A stretch of DNA of 64,000 nt from an uncultured Sphingomonadaceae bacterium (GCA_947258815.1 CAMYJW010000032.1:1-64000), one strand, 5' to 3'; positions 47,074-56,702 are shown, counted from the first letter of the stretch. The notes: a model not told the origin generated them from the sequence alone. Program-made: numbers and translations.

Positions 47074-47709
47074 TTATTCCACGTAGTTTGCGGTGGTTTT
47101 CTGTTTTACTTCCTCAGCCGTAACGCCGGGCGCGAGCTCGACAAGCCGGAAAGGCGCATCCTTTTCGGGCCTCTGGAACACGGCCAGATCGGTGATGATC
47201 ATATCGACGACTTTCTTCCCGGTCAGCGGCAAGGTACATTCCGGGATGAATTTGGGATCGCCTGATTTTGAGCAGTGATCCATCACCACGATGATTTTCT
47301 TGACGCCCGCGACGAGATCCATCGCGCCGCCCATGCCCTTGATCATCTTGCCCGGAATCATCCAGTTTGCCAGATCGCCATTTTCGGCAATTTCCATCGC
47401 GCCCAGCACGGCCAGATCAATGTGGCCGCCGCGAATCATGCCAAACCCGGTAGCCGAATCGAAATAGGCCGAATGCGGCAGCTCGCTGACTGTCTGCTTA
47501 CCGGCGTTGATCAGGTCGGCATCGACTTCATCGGGATACGGAAACGGGCCGATGCCCAGCAGCCCGTTTTCCGACTGGAGCGTCACCATCATGCCTTCGG
47601 GCACATGATTGGCCACCAGCGTCGGAATGCCGATGCCAAGGTTGACGTAATATCCGTCCTGCAGTTCCTGCGCGGCGCGCGCCGCCATCTGATTGCGGTC
47701 CCAGGTCAT
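47074..47709 (-). CDS. scoB: 3-oxoacid CoA-transferase subunit B
   Basis: A 211-residue beta subunit of the succinyl-CoA:3-ketoacid CoA-transferase type. The catalytic glutamate lies in [12 protein letters not shown]. Other family blocks are [20 protein letters not shown] and [14 protein letters not shown]. It activates acetoacetate and similar acids with CoA. Its ATG and the stop of subunit A share a base, so translation is coupled. Confidence 0.93.
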   Translation of the reverse strand: MTWDRNQMAARAAQELQDGYYVNLGIGIPTLVANHVPEGMMVTLQSENGLLGIGPFPYPDEVDADLINAGKQTVSELPHSAYFDSATGFGMIRGGHIDLAVLGAMEIAENGDLANWMIPGKMIKGMGGAMDLVAGVKKIIVVMDHCSKSGDPKFIPECTLPLTGKKVVDMIITDLAVFQRPEKDAPFRLVELAPGVTAEEVKQKTTANYVE

Positions 47710-48416
47710 CAGGCCGTCTCCCTTTCGCGCGTGGTCTCAAACTCGATTTTCTTGTCGTAGGGCGATCCGACGATCAGCCGCTGGACGAAAATTCCCGGCA
47801 GATGAATGCAATCGGGATCGAGCGAACCGATCGGCACGATCTCTTCCACTTCGACCACGCAGACCTTGCCGCAGGTTGCAGCGGGCACATTGAAATTGCG
47901 TGCGGTCTTGCGGAACATGACATTGCCGGTTTCATCGGCTTTCCATGCTTTCACCAGGCTGAGATCGGCAAAGATGCCTTCTTCCATGACGAATTCCTCG
48001 CCACCAAATTCCTTGGTTTCCTTGCCTTCCGCGATCAGCGTGCCAACGCCGGTGCGCGTATAGAAGGCGGGGATGCCCGCGCCGCCAGCGCGCATCCGCT
48101 CTGCCAGCGTGCCTTGCGGACTGAATTCCACTTCAAGTTCACCCGAAAGATACTGCCGCTCGAATTCCTTGTTCTCCCCCACATAGGACGAGATCATTTT
48201 TTTCACCTGCTTGGTGCGCAGCAGCTTGCCGATGCCTTCATTGTCGATCCCGGCATTGTTGGACGCGAAAGTCAGGCCCTTCACGCCGCTGTCACGAACG
48301 GCATCAAGCAGCTTCTCTGGAATTCCGCACAGGCCAAAGCCGCCAGCGGCAATCAGCAGTTCATCTTTCAGAAGACCGTCAAGCGCGGCCTCGGCATTCG
48401 GGTAAAGCTTGTTCAT
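47709..48416 (-). CDS. scoA: 3-oxoacid CoA-transferase subunit A
   Basis: A 235-residue alpha subunit. Family blocks: [36 protein letters not shown] and [15 protein letters not shown]. The start at 48416 (MNKLYPNAE) is set by AGAGG seven bases upstream; the 11 codons before it are not family-like. It forms an operon with subunit B and perhaps the peroxidase. Confidence 0.93.
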   Translation of the reverse strand: MNKLYPNAEAALDGLLKDELLIAAGGFGLCGIPEKLLDAVRDSGVKGLTFASNNAGIDNEGIGKLLRTKQVKKMISSYVGENKEFERQYLSGELEVEFSPQGTLAERMRAGGAGIPAFYTRTGVGTLIAEGKETKEFGGEEFVMEEGIFADLSLVKAWKADETGNVMFRKTARNFNVPAATCGKVCVVEVEEIVPIGSLDPDCIHLPGIFVQRLIVGSPYDKKIEFETTRERETA

Positions 48417-48543
48417 AGGCAGGCCTCTTCCTCTCTCTTTAGAGCGCAAATTTTTGAGCCTCAGCTATGTTTCGAGGCGCATCTGAGGCGTTAGCCCAAG
48501 CACCCCCGCAAGGTCCAGTATTCGCGTCAGCGTTCGATGCAAA

Positions 48544-48557
48544 TTGATTCCGATCAT
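48544..48557 (+). promoter_or_regulatory. Possible FNR/FixK box before the stress protein gene
   Basis: TTGATTCCGATCAT matches the FNR/FixK consensus TTGAT-N4-ATCAA in nine of ten fixed positions. Its centre is about 60 bases upstream of a universal stress protein ATG, a gene class often controlled by such regulators. Confidence 0.45.
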
Positions 48558-48610
48558 GGAGTCCCGATGCGATACGGGTTAGAAAAGAGTTATCAGAAGG
48601 AGGGAATACC

Positions 48611-49393
48611 ATGCGCTCAATTCTCGTGAATGCAGATCGCCGGCCCGGCATGGATGCCCGGCTTGAAACCGCTCTGGGCCTTGCCCGCGCATGCGACGGC
48701 CATATCTCGCTTCTGGTCGACACACCCGTGGCGCGTTACATCGCGATGGATCCGATGGGGGGAAGCTACGTTGCGTCAGACGCCCTCAAACAAGCGCTGG
48801 CGGATGACGATGCGAATGCGGCGAAGCTGGAAGACCGGCTAAGCCGCGAAGATGTGCCCTTCGATATGATTCGCAGCGAGGCTGAGCCGGTTGAAGCACT
48901 GGCCAGGGCAGCGCGGCTGGCGGACGTGGCCGTACTCTCGCGATCGGGCGGGCTGGCCGGAGAGCTGGCTCTGCTTTCGCGCACGCCGGTTCTCGCGGTG
49001 GGCGATGACGAGCCGCTGGCGATCCCGCCGGAGAAAGCCTGCATCGCATGGGATGGTGGCGACGAATCCGCGTGCGCCCTGCGCAGTGCCATCCCGTTGC
49101 TGCAAACGTGCGGATCAGTCGATGTGCTGACCGTTGCCGAAAAGCCGGGCGGGTTTCCGCCAACCGAGGCGCTGCGATATCTCTCGCGCCACGGCGTGAA
49201 AGCGGAATTACAGGAATTGCCCCGGCGCGGCTCAACCGAAGAAACCCTGGCCGTGGCAGTCGCGCGCAGCGGCGCGCAATTGCTTGTGATGGGGGCCTAT
49301 GGCCACAGCCGGATGCGCGAGTTCCTGTTCGGCGGTGTTACGCGCCACTTTCTTGAACAGCCGGATGGCCCGGCGCTGTTGCTGGCCCACTAG
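48611..49393 (+). CDS. Tandem universal stress protein
   Basis: A 260-residue cytosolic protein with two Usp-like halves. The C-terminal one carries the ATP-binding pattern GAYGHSRMREFLFGGVTRHFL (G-x2-G-x9-G-type spacing); the N-terminal one (about 1-130) is less conserved. Such proteins help survival under energy or oxygen limitation. AGAAGGAGGG precedes the ATG. Confidence 0.85.
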   Translation: MRSILVNADRRPGMDARLETALGLARACDGHISLLVDTPVARYIAMDPMGGSYVASDALKQALADDDANAAKLEDRLSREDVPFDMIRSEAEPVEALARAARLADVAVLSRSGGLAGELALLSRTPVLAVGDDEPLAIPPEKACIAWDGGDESACALRSAIPLLQTCGSVDVLTVAEKPGGFPPTEALRYLSRHGVKAELQELPRRGSTEETLAVAVARSGAQLLVMGAYGHSRMREFLFGGVTRHFLEQPDGPALLLAH

Positions 49394-49397
49394 TACG

Positions 49398-49427
49398 TTT
49401 TGCGTTCAGGCTGGCGCGAACGCAAAA
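49398..49427 (+). other. 10-bp stem-loop after the stress protein gene
   Basis: TTTTGCGTTC and GAACGCAAAA form a perfect stem around a ten-base loop, four bases after the stop codon. No U-run follows, so it may protect the mRNA end or be a weak terminator. Confidence 0.45.
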
Positions 49428-49656
49428 GCAACGCTCATACGCCGCGCGGGCTTATCGCAGCGTCCGATCCCGATTGATCGGAGACCGCTCTAGCGCCAAG
49501 ACCGGTCAATAGCGCCGCCGAGGCACTGGAATTGATTCGCGCAAGCTGAGTGCATCGGCTGCTGCGGCTGCTCACAATTTGATGCGCCGCACAAATGATA
49601 CGGAAAAACAAAAATTTTGCGAGGGGCTCGCAGGAGTGCGTGAGCATGTTATATAT

Positions 49657-49662
49657 TATAAT
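49657..49662 (+). promoter_or_regulatory. Candidate -10 box TATAAT before the putative small RNA
   Basis: A perfect TATAAT in an AT-rich stretch (TTATATATTATAATTC). No good -35 is visible. Start of transcription would be near 49669. Confidence 0.4.
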
Positions 49663-49668
49663 TCAGTA

Positions 49669-49829
49669 GGTTAACGGAAAATATGGGCTGCAATTGCAAA
49701 TTTTGCAACAGAAAATGTCTATTTCGCATTTGCACAATTTGGAGACTTGGGACATACAGAACCTGCCTTTCAGGCATCCTCTCCCAAACTTCCATGGCCC
49801 GGCCGGTTTATCCGACCGGGCCTTTTTTT
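49669..49829 (+). ncRNA. Candidate small RNA with CCUCUCCC motif
   Basis: No reading frame in this segment looks protein-like, yet it has the parts of a small RNA. It has a TATAAT upstream, a hairpin TGCCT-TTC-AGGCA (49764-49776), a following single-stranded TCCTCTCCC able to pair with ribosome-binding sites, and a strong terminator with seven U at the end. Alphaproteobacterial regulators of mRNA translation often carry such C-rich loops. Confidence 0.45.
49796..49829 (+). terminator. Strong intrinsic terminator
   Basis: GGCCCGG pairs with CCGGGCC around a loop that itself contains CCGG/CCG-type pairs. Seven T follow at 49823-49829. Confidence 0.85.
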
Positions 49830-49983
49830 GCCATTTTTCCGGGCCTCGCCGTGAGAGGTGCGTGGGATGCGGCCACTGCTCTGCGTAAATGCAATCGCCC
49901 CCGATATGGCGTTTGCAATCGCGGCGGTCAGTTCCTAGCTCTGGCTGGTGCCGGTTTCGGCACGTAAATCAGGAAGGACGGCA

Positions 49984-52296
49984 ATGGCAGACGCGGCGCC
50001 CGAAACAGACGAACGCACGATCAGGCTACAGGTCGCCGCGGCACGGCAGGAAGAAAGCGGCCACGGCATCGCGCGGCTGCCCAAATCGGCGCTGGCCACG
50101 ATCGGCGCGGCCGAGGGCGACACGCTTGAGATCACCGGCAAGCAGCCGACCGTCGCGCGCGCCATGCTCGCTTATCCCGAAGATGAGGAACTGCAGGTCA
50201 TCCGGCTGGATGGATTGCAGCGCGGCAATGCCGAAGTCGGCTCTGGCGAGCACGTCCATGTTCGCAAAGTCGATTCGCGGCCCGCGCAGCGCGTTGTGTT
50301 CGCCCCCGCCCATCGCAAGATGCGCCTGCAAGGCCCGGCGATGGCGCTGAAACGCAATTTCTATGGCCGCCCGATGCTGGCCGGCGACCTTGTTGCCACG
50401 ACTGGCCAGCAGCAGGTGCAGGATCTGCCGCCACAGCTTGCCCGGATGTTCAATGCGCCTGCATTCGCGCTCACCCAGATTCGCCTCAATGTCGTTTCGA
50501 CCACGCCCAAGGGTATTGTCCATATCGACGAGGATACCGAAATCGAACTGCGCGAATCGTTTGAGGAAGCGCAAGGCCCACGCGGCGACATCAACTATGA
50601 CGATGTCGGCGGCATGAGCGAGACGATCCAGCAACTGCGCGAAATGGTTGAGCTGCCGCTGCGCTATCCAGAGCTGTTCACCCGGCTTGGCGTCGATCCG
50701 CCGCGCGGCGTGCTCCTGCATGGCCCGCCGGGGACCGGCAAGACCCGTCTGGCGCAGGCTGTCGCCAACGAGAGCGACGCACACTTCGTGTTGATCAACG
50801 GACCGGAAATCATGGGCTCGGGCTATGGCGAAAGCGAAAAGGCGCTGCGCCAGGTGTTCGAGGAAGCGGAAAAATCCGCTCCGGCCATCATCTTCATCGA
50901 CGAAATCGATTCGATCGCTCCCAAGCGCGAGAACGTGCATGGCGAGGCGGAAAAGCGGCTGGTCGCGCAATTGTTGACGCTGATGGACGGATTGCAGTCC
51001 CGCGCCAACGTGGTGGTGATCGCCGCCACCAACCGCCCCGATGCGATCGACGAGGCCCTGCGCCGTCCGGGCCGGTTCGATCGTGAAATCGTTGTTGGCG
51101 TCCCCGATGAAGCGGGCCGGCGCGAAATCCTCTCGATCCACACCCGCGGCATGCCGCTTGAACCTAAAGTGGACCTCAAGGAACTGGCCAAGACCACCCA
51201 TGGCTTTGTCGGCGCCGATCTGGCCGCGCTCACCCGCGAAGCCGCGATCGAAGCGGTGCGCCGCCTGATGCCCGAACTTGATCTGGAAGCGCGCACGATC
51301 CCGCCCGAAGTGCTGGAAAAGCTTTGCGTGGAGCGGGACGATTTCATCGAAGCGCTGAAGCGCATTCAGCCATCGGCGATGCGCGAAGTCATGGTGGAAA
51401 TGCCCAACATCGGCTGGGATGACATCGGCGGGCTGGACGATGCGCAGGACAAGCTTAAAGAAGGCGTGGAACTGCCGCTCAAGAACCCCGAAGCGTTTCA
51501 CACGCTGGGCATTCGCCCGGCCAAGGGCTTTTTGCTTTATGGCCCTCCCGGCACCGGCAAGACGCTGCTGGCAAAGGCCGTTGCCAAGGAAGCTGAAGCG
51601 AACTTCATATCCATCAAATCGTCGGATTTGCTGTCCAAATGGTATGGCGAGAGCGAGCAACAGATTTCCCGCCTGTTCGCGCGCGCGCGGCAGGTTGCGC
51701 CATGCGTGATCTTTATCGATGAGATTGACAGTCTCGTCCCCGCGCGCGGATCGGGCGAGGGGCTGGGCGAGCCGCAAGTCACCGCGCGCGTGGTCAACAC
51801 GATTCTGGCCGAAATGGACGGTATGGAAGAACTGCAATCGGTCGTCGTTGTCGGCGCAACCAACCGCCCGGCGCTGGTCGATCCGGCGCTGCTGCGCCCC
51901 GGCCGGTTTGATGAGCTGGTCTATGTCGGCACGCCCGATGCCAGTGGCCGCGAACACATCCTCAAGATCCACACCGCGAAAATGCCGCTGACAGACGATG
52001 TCGATCTGGCCGCGATCGCGCAAAAGACCCCGCGCTTTACCGGCGCCGATCTGGAAGACGTGGTGCGCCGCGCCGGGCTTGTCGCGCTGCGCCGCCATGG
52101 CGCGGGTGTCTCGCAAGTTGCCGCGGAAGATTTTGAAGAAGCGCTGGAAGATTCGCGCGCCACCGTCACCGACAAAATGGAACGCGAATACAAGAAGATG
52201 CAAGGCGAACTCAAAAAACGCGCCCGGCAAGTGGAGCCCATCGGCTTTGTGGTGCCCGGCATGGTCGAATCAACCCGCGACCAGAAACACGATTGA
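49984..52296 (+). CDS. Cdc48/VAT-type AAA+ ATPase
   Basis: A 770-residue double-ring unfoldase of the Cdc48/p97/VAT class. An N-terminal substrate-binding domain (about 1-185, starting LQVAAARQEESGHGIARLPK) precedes two AAA modules. Walker A motifs are GPPGTGKTRLAQA near 248 and GPPGTGKTLLAKA near 520, with Walker B motifs IIFIDEIDSIAPKRE and VIFIDEIDSLVPARG. The arginine-finger region FRRPGRFDRE-like is kept in both. The start at 49984 has AGGAAGGA upstream. These are common in archaea and eukaryotes and found in some bacteria; a role in protein quality control is inferred. Confidence 0.93.
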   Translation: MADAAPETDERTIRLQVAAARQEESGHGIARLPKSALATIGAAEGDTLEITGKQPTVARAMLAYPEDEELQVIRLDGLQRGNAEVGSGEHVHVRKVDSRPAQRVVFAPAHRKMRLQGPAMALKRNFYGRPMLAGDLVATTGQQQVQDLPPQLARMFNAPAFALTQIRLNVVSTTPKGIVHIDEDTEIELRESFEEAQGPRGDINYDDVGGMSETIQQLREMVELPLRYPELFTRLGVDPPRGVLLHGPPGTGKTRLAQAVANESDAHFVLINGPEIMGSGYGESEKALRQVFEEAEKSAPAIIFIDEIDSIAPKRENVHGEAEKRLVAQLLTLMDGLQSRANVVVIAATNRPDAIDEALRRPGRFDREIVVGVPDEAGRREILSIHTRGMPLEPKVDLKELAKTTHGFVGADLAALTREAAIEAVRRLMPELDLEARTIPPEVLEKLCVERDDFIEALKRIQPSAMREVMVEMPNIGWDDIGGLDDAQDKLKEGVELPLKNPEAFHTLGIRPAKGFLLYGPPGTGKTLLAKAVAKEAEANFISIKSSDLLSKWYGESEQQISRLFARARQVAPCVIFIDEIDSLVPARGSGEGLGEPQVTARVVNTILAEMDGMEELQSVVVVGATNRPALVDPALLRPGRFDELVYVGTPDASGREHILKIHTAKMPLTDDVDLAAIAQKTPRFTGADLEDVVRRAGLVALRRHGAGVSQVAAEDFEEALEDSRATVTDKMEREYKKMQGELKKRARQVEPIGFVVPGMVESTRDQKHD

Positions 52297-52336
52297 GGGG
52301 GGGCAGCGAATGGCGTCCCTTATGCCAATACCGTCG

Positions 52337-52431
52337 GTCCTGAGCCTGTCGAAGGACTGCACTTTCCTCTCGCCTACGAGCGCAAGCCCAGAAGAGGAAG
52401 GACAATGCTTCGACAAACTCAGCATGAGCGG
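52337..52431. repeat. REP-like pair of inverted intergenic repeats
   Basis: At 52337-52357 a short palindromic unit contains GAGCCTGTCGAAG between GTCCT and AGGAC. At 52404-52431 a second unit contains CTTCGACAAACTC between ATGCT and AGCAT. The cores are inverted copies differing in two bases. Units of this type are scattered in many alphaproteobacterial genomes between genes. Confidence 0.65.
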
Positions 52432-52493
52432 GGTTAGGTGGACAAGACATGATTCACGCATCACCGCAGTTGGCTGTCATGGAAGTATATTTT

Positions 52494-53099
52494 TCAGAGG
52501 TTTAGTCGTTTTCTGGCTAGCCGATCAAAATCGATGAAGTTTCGGTAGGCATCCGATCCGTTGTTGTTCAATCTTGCGACGTTGTCTTGCAAATGTTGCG
52601 GGATATCCCAATCATGGGTGCCCGGAGGGATGGCAGCCAGACGATTCGGATTATGCGTGGGACCAAGAATTTCTGCATAGTTCCGGTTGAGCGTCTCAAA
52701 GCGCTCCCGGCACAGGCTCCACGATTTCTGTATCTCCTTGTCCTGAAACTCAGCATCCGCGCCATGCCAAGAGCAAATCTCACTAACAGGCTGTGTTTGC
52801 AAATCGCGAATTGAAGCGCCGAAGTCATGGTCTCTAAGAAATGAAAGCGCAGTTGAATCAATGACGCTCTTTATACGTTGATAGAGCGCAACATCGGCGG
52901 CGCTGGGCACATTTGAAGCTCCAAGCTCCGCATAGAGCCAAACCACGGCGGCGATGAAGACGGTAGCCGCTTTGCCAAGGTCAAGGGGACGAGCTGAATC
53001 GGGAGCAAGACCATTTATCAATGCACCGAACATTCCGAGGCCAGCGATTATTCGTCCTTTTAAGCTGTGGAGCTTGCTTAGCAGGTTGGTTAAATCCAT
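52494..53099 (-). CDS. Membrane-anchored protein of unknown function
   Basis: A 201-residue protein. Two N-terminal hydrophobic segments (IIAGLGMFGALINGLA and AATVFIAAVVWLYAELGA) anchor it, and a soluble charged C-terminus of about 130 residues follows. GGGGGAGGG lies just before the ATG at 53099. I see no known domain. It follows polA by 10 bases on the same strand and converges with the AAA ATPase gene. Confidence 0.6.
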   Translation of the reverse strand: MDLTNLLSKLHSLKGRIIAGLGMFGALINGLAPDSARPLDLGKAATVFIAAVVWLYAELGASNVPSAADVALYQRIKSVIDSTALSFLRDHDFGASIRDLQTQPVSEICSWHGADAEFQDKEIQKSWSLCRERFETLNRNYAEILGPTHNPNRLAAIPPGTHDWDIPQHLQDNVARLNNNGSDAYRNFIDFDRLARKRLNL

Positions 53100-53109
53100 T
53101 GCCCTCCCC

Positions 53110-55944
53110 CTAATGCGCCGCGCCCCAGCTTGCGCCCGAGCCAATTTCCACGCCCAGCGGCACGGACAGCTTCACCGCCGGTTCCGCCGCGCTGGCCATG
53201 ACCTGCTCGATCACGGTTGATGCGGCGGCAATGTCGCTTTCGGGCAATTCGAACACCAGTTCATCGTGGACCTGCAGCAGCATTTTTACATCGCTCAGCC
53301 CGGCCCGTGCCAAAGCCGGTTCCATACGGGCCATCGCGCGCTTGATGATATCGGCGCTGGTGCCCTGTATCGGCGCGTTGATCGCGGCGCGCTCGCTCCC
53401 TTGTCGTTCGGCCTGCTGTTTTGAATTGATGCGCGGGAACCATGTTTTGCGGCCAAACAACGTTTCGGAATAGCCGCGCTCACGCACCGTCTCCAGCGTG
53501 GCGACGATGTATTTCTGAATGCCGGGGAACCGCTCAAAATACGTGTCGATCATCGCTTGCGCTTCGTCGGCCTCGACCCCAAGCCGGCCCGCCAGACCCC
53601 AGCGCGAGATGCCATAGAGAATCGCGAAATTGATGGTCTTGGCCTGCGCGCGGGTATCGCGGGTGACTTCGCCGAACATTTCCGTGGCCGTGCGCGCGTG
53701 AATATCCTCGCCATTGGCAAACGCCTCTTTGAGAGTCGGCACATCGCACATATGCGCGGCCAGCCGCAGCTCGATCTGGCTGTAATCGGCGGCCAGCAAG
53801 ACATTGCCCGGCTCTGCCACAAAGCAATCGCGGATCTGCCGGCCGATCGCGGTGCGGATCGGGATGTTCTGCAAGTTGGGATCGGTGGATGAAAGCCGCC
53901 CCGTCTGCGCGCCGACCAGCGAATAGCTGGTGTGGACGCGTTGGGTTTGCGGGTTGATCGCGGCCTGCAACGCTTCTGTATATGTAGACCGCAGCTTGCT
54001 GAGCTGGCGCCATTCCAGCACCTGGCTGGCCATTTCCACACCTTCGCCCGCCAGCTTTTCAAGCACCGCCTGATCGGTGGAATACTGGCCGCTCTTACCT
54101 TTGCGCCCGCCTTTCAGTTCCATCTTGCCAAACAGGATCTCGCCCAGCTGCTTGGGGCTGCCGACGGTAAATTCCTCACCCGCCAGTTGATGGATCCGCG
54201 TCTCAAGTGTGCCGATCTCTTCGGCAAACCCGGCAGACAGACCCGCCAGCTTCTCGCGATCAACCTTGATCCCGCGCCGCTCCATGCGCGCCACCACCGG
54301 GATCAGCGGGCGATCGACCCGCTCATAAATCCGGGTGCCGCCTTCATCGGGCAGGCGCGGTTTCAACAGGCGATGCAGCCGCCAGGTGATATCGGCATCC
54401 TCAGCTGCATATGCCGTGGCTTTATCAAGCGGCACTTCGCCGAACGGGATCGCCTTCTTGCCGGTGCCGCACACATCCTTGAAGGCAATGCAGGTGTGAT
54501 CGAGGTGGCGCTGCGCCAGTTCGTCCATGCCATGTCCGCCGCCGATCCCATCCTGCCCGCGCCCGGCATCGAGGCAGAAACTGATCACCATCGTATCGTC
54601 TATCGGCGCAACATCGATCCCATGGCGCGCCAGCACGTTTAGATCGTACTTGGCGTTCTGCGCGATCTTGAGCACCGCATCGCTTTCCAGCAATGGCTTG
54701 AGCCGGGCCAGAGCATCGTCAAACGCGATCTGATCGGGTTTTTCGGCGAACATATCGGTGCCGCCGTGGGCAAGCGGAATATAGCACGCCTCATTGGGGC
54801 CAATGGCAAGGCTGATCCCGACAAGATCGGACTGCATCGCATCAAGACCGCTGGTTTCAGTGTCAAATGACATACGCCGCGCGGCAAATGCGCGTTCGAT
54901 CCAGTGATCGAGCGCGTCCAGCGTGGTCACGCACTGATAGGCTTCGCGATCGACCGCGGGCAGATCGGGCAACGGCTGGCGAGACGCGCCCTGCGCCGGA
55001 CCGGCACCGGCATTTTGCGGCTTGGCGGGATTGAGATCGGTCTTGCGCTCCGGGCTGCCCGCTCCGGCATCAAGCCGTTTCAGCAAGCTGGTGAAGCCAT
55101 GTTTTTCAAGAAACGCCGCCAGCGGATCGGGCGGAATCGCATCGAGCGCAAAATCATCAAGCGCCATAGGCAGCGCGCAATCTTCTTTCAGCGTCACCAG
55201 AACCCGGCTCAGCCGGGCCATATCCGCCTGTTCGATCAGGCGTTCCTTGAGCTTGGACTTTTTCATGTCGGGCGCCGCGCCCAGCACCGCTTCAAGGTTG
55301 CCATGCTCCTGAATCAGCTTGGTCGCCGTTTTCGGGCCAACGCCGTAAACGCCGGGAATATTGTCTGACGTGTCGCCCATCAGCGCCAGCACATCGCCCA
55401 CTTTAGCAGGCGGAACGCCGAACTTTTCCTCAACCTCGGGAATATCGATGCGCTGGTTCTTCATCGTGTCCAGCATATCGATGCGTCCGGCCCCGTGCGG
55501 GCCGACCAGCTGCATCAGATCCTTGTCGGACGAAACGATGGTGACATCCCAACCCTTTTCAGCGGCGAATCGCGCGTAAGACGCGATCATATCGTCTGCC
55601 TCGACGTTTTCTTCCTCGATAAGCGGGAGCGAAAACGCGCGCGTGGCATCGCGAATCAAAGGAAACTGCGGCACCAGATCTTCCGGCGCCGGGGGGCGGT
55701 TTGCTTTGTAGTCGGCATATATCTCGTTGCGGAATGAGGTGCCCGCCTTGTCGAGAATTACCGCGAGATGGGTTGGGCCTTCCGACTCGTTGAGGTCTGC
55801 CGCCAGCTTCCAGAGCATCGTCGTATAGCCATAAACCGCGCCAACCGGCGTGCCTTGCGGGTCCGTCAGCGGCGGCAGCCGGTGATAGGCGCGAAAAATA
55901 TAGGCCGAACCATCGACGAGATAGAGATGCTGCTTTGATTCCAT
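53110..55944 (-). CDS. polA: DNA polymerase I
   Basis: A 944-residue repair and Okazaki-fragment polymerase. The 5'-3' exonuclease domain is at about 1-290 (DGSAYIFRAYHRLPPLTDPQG). The 3'-5' exonuclease domain starts near 350 with FDTETSGLDAMQSDLVGISL, whose Asp and Glu are the metal ligands. The polymerase domain contains LLAADYSQIELRLAAHM, then RAQAKTINFAILYG, and VHDELVFE near the end. All domains are complete. Confidence 0.96.
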   Translation of the reverse strand: MESKQHLYLVDGSAYIFRAYHRLPPLTDPQGTPVGAVYGYTTMLWKLAADLNESEGPTHLAVILDKAGTSFRNEIYADYKANRPPAPEDLVPQFPLIRDATRAFSLPLIEEENVEADDMIASYARFAAEKGWDVTIVSSDKDLMQLVGPHGAGRIDMLDTMKNQRIDIPEVEEKFGVPPAKVGDVLALMGDTSDNIPGVYGVGPKTATKLIQEHGNLEAVLGAAPDMKKSKLKERLIEQADMARLSRVLVTLKEDCALPMALDDFALDAIPPDPLAAFLEKHGFTSLLKRLDAGAGSPERKTDLNPAKPQNAGAGPAQGASRQPLPDLPAVDREAYQCVTTLDALDHWIERAFAARRMSFDTETSGLDAMQSDLVGISLAIGPNEACYIPLAHGGTDMFAEKPDQIAFDDALARLKPLLESDAVLKIAQNAKYDLNVLARHGIDVAPIDDTMVISFCLDAGRGQDGIGGGHGMDELAQRHLDHTCIAFKDVCGTGKKAIPFGEVPLDKATAYAAEDADITWRLHRLLKPRLPDEGGTRIYERVDRPLIPVVARMERRGIKVDREKLAGLSAGFAEEIGTLETRIHQLAGEEFTVGSPKQLGEILFGKMELKGGRKGKSGQYSTDQAVLEKLAGEGVEMASQVLEWRQLSKLRSTYTEALQAAINPQTQRVHTSYSLVGAQTGRLSSTDPNLQNIPIRTAIGRQIRDCFVAEPGNVLLAADYSQIELRLAAHMCDVPTLKEAFANGEDIHARTATEMFGEVTRDTRAQAKTINFAILYGISRWGLAGRLGVEADEAQAMIDTYFERFPGIQKYIVATLETVRERGYSETLFGRKTWFPRINSKQQAERQGSERAAINAPIQGTSADIIKRAMARMEPALARAGLSDVKMLLQVHDELVFELPESDIAAASTVIEQVMASAAEPAVKLSVPLGVEIGSGASWGAAH

Positions 55945-56225
55945 TGCGCTTCGTTAGCAGCGCCCGCACGCCCCGTCAGCCCGCCAACTCCGATGCCTTG
56001 GGGATGCCCGGGCACCTCGTCGTTCTTTCGCCACAAGCATGACACATTTGACGAGTAGTTGGATTTTTGAGGCACGCTGTTGCGAGCGATTCGCAGAAAG
56101 CGCGACAAGTGCTTGCATAGATGCGACAAGACGATTATTTGAACTGCGAAGCCTATCATTGCGGTAGGCTTTCTGCACGGCTGTATGCCGTGCATGGTCC
56201 ATTCGCTGTTCAAGGAATACCATAC

Positions 56226-56522
56226 ATGCGCAAGATCGTTCTCGCTGCCGCCGCCACTGTCGGCGCTCTCGCACTGACTGCTTGCTCGGAGCAGGCTGAA
56301 GACGTTGCTGCCGAAGCTGAAGCAATGACTGAAGAAGCCGCCGAAGGCGTTGCTGAAGCCGCCGAAGGCGCCGCTGAAGCTGCCGAAGGCGCTGCCGAAG
56401 CTGCTGGTGAAGCTGCCGAAGGCGCTGCCGAAGCTGCTGAAGGCGCTGCCGAAGCCGCTGCCGGCGCTGCTGAAGCCGCTGCTGCTGAGGCCGCTGAGGC
56501 GATGGGTGACGCTGCCGAGTAA
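56226..56522 (+). CDS. Alanine-glutamate repeat lipoprotein
   Basis: A 98-residue protein with lipoprotein signal MRKIVLAAAATVGALALTAC (Cys20). The rest is almost only Ala, Glu and Gly in degenerate repeats of the EAAEGAAEA type, predicting one long amphipathic helix. Such proteins could lie along the periplasmic face of a membrane or bind peptidoglycan; function is unknown. The repeats also show at DNA level (GCTGAAG/GCCGAAG units). Confidence 0.7.
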   Translation: MRKIVLAAAATVGALALTACSEQAEDVAAEAEAMTEEAAEGVAEAAEGAAEAAEGAAEAAGEAAEGAAEAAEGAAEAAAGAAEAAAAEAAEAMGDAAE

Positions 56523-56547
56523 TCGCAGCATCATTGCATTGAATTGG

Positions 56548-56582
56548 GAAGGCGCGTCGGGGAAACCCGGCGCGCCTTTTCT
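56548..56582 (+). terminator. Intrinsic terminator after the repeat lipoprotein
   Basis: AAGGCGCG and CGCGCCTTTT form a strong stem with an inner GTCGGGG/ACCCGG part, 27 bases after the stop, ending in TTTTCT. Confidence 0.75.
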
Positions 56583-56702
56583 AATGGGCAATGCGAAGGA
56601 TTACCGCGTGCCGATGATCCGGGCCGGAAAACTGCTGCGCGCCCGCGCGGTGCGCTGAACGCCGCCCGTCCGTTACCGTCAGCTTGACCGGAAAATGTTC
56701 TT

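Noticed and set aside
49480..49492. GGAGACCGCTCTA, a 13-base match to the left end of the IS630 remnant
   Set aside because: No transposase or second end is near; chance or a tiny scar, too short to call.
50026..52230. Open frame of 734 codons antisense to the AAA ATPase gene
   Set aside because: The plus-strand gene has complete motifs in the same region; the antisense frame has no family features.
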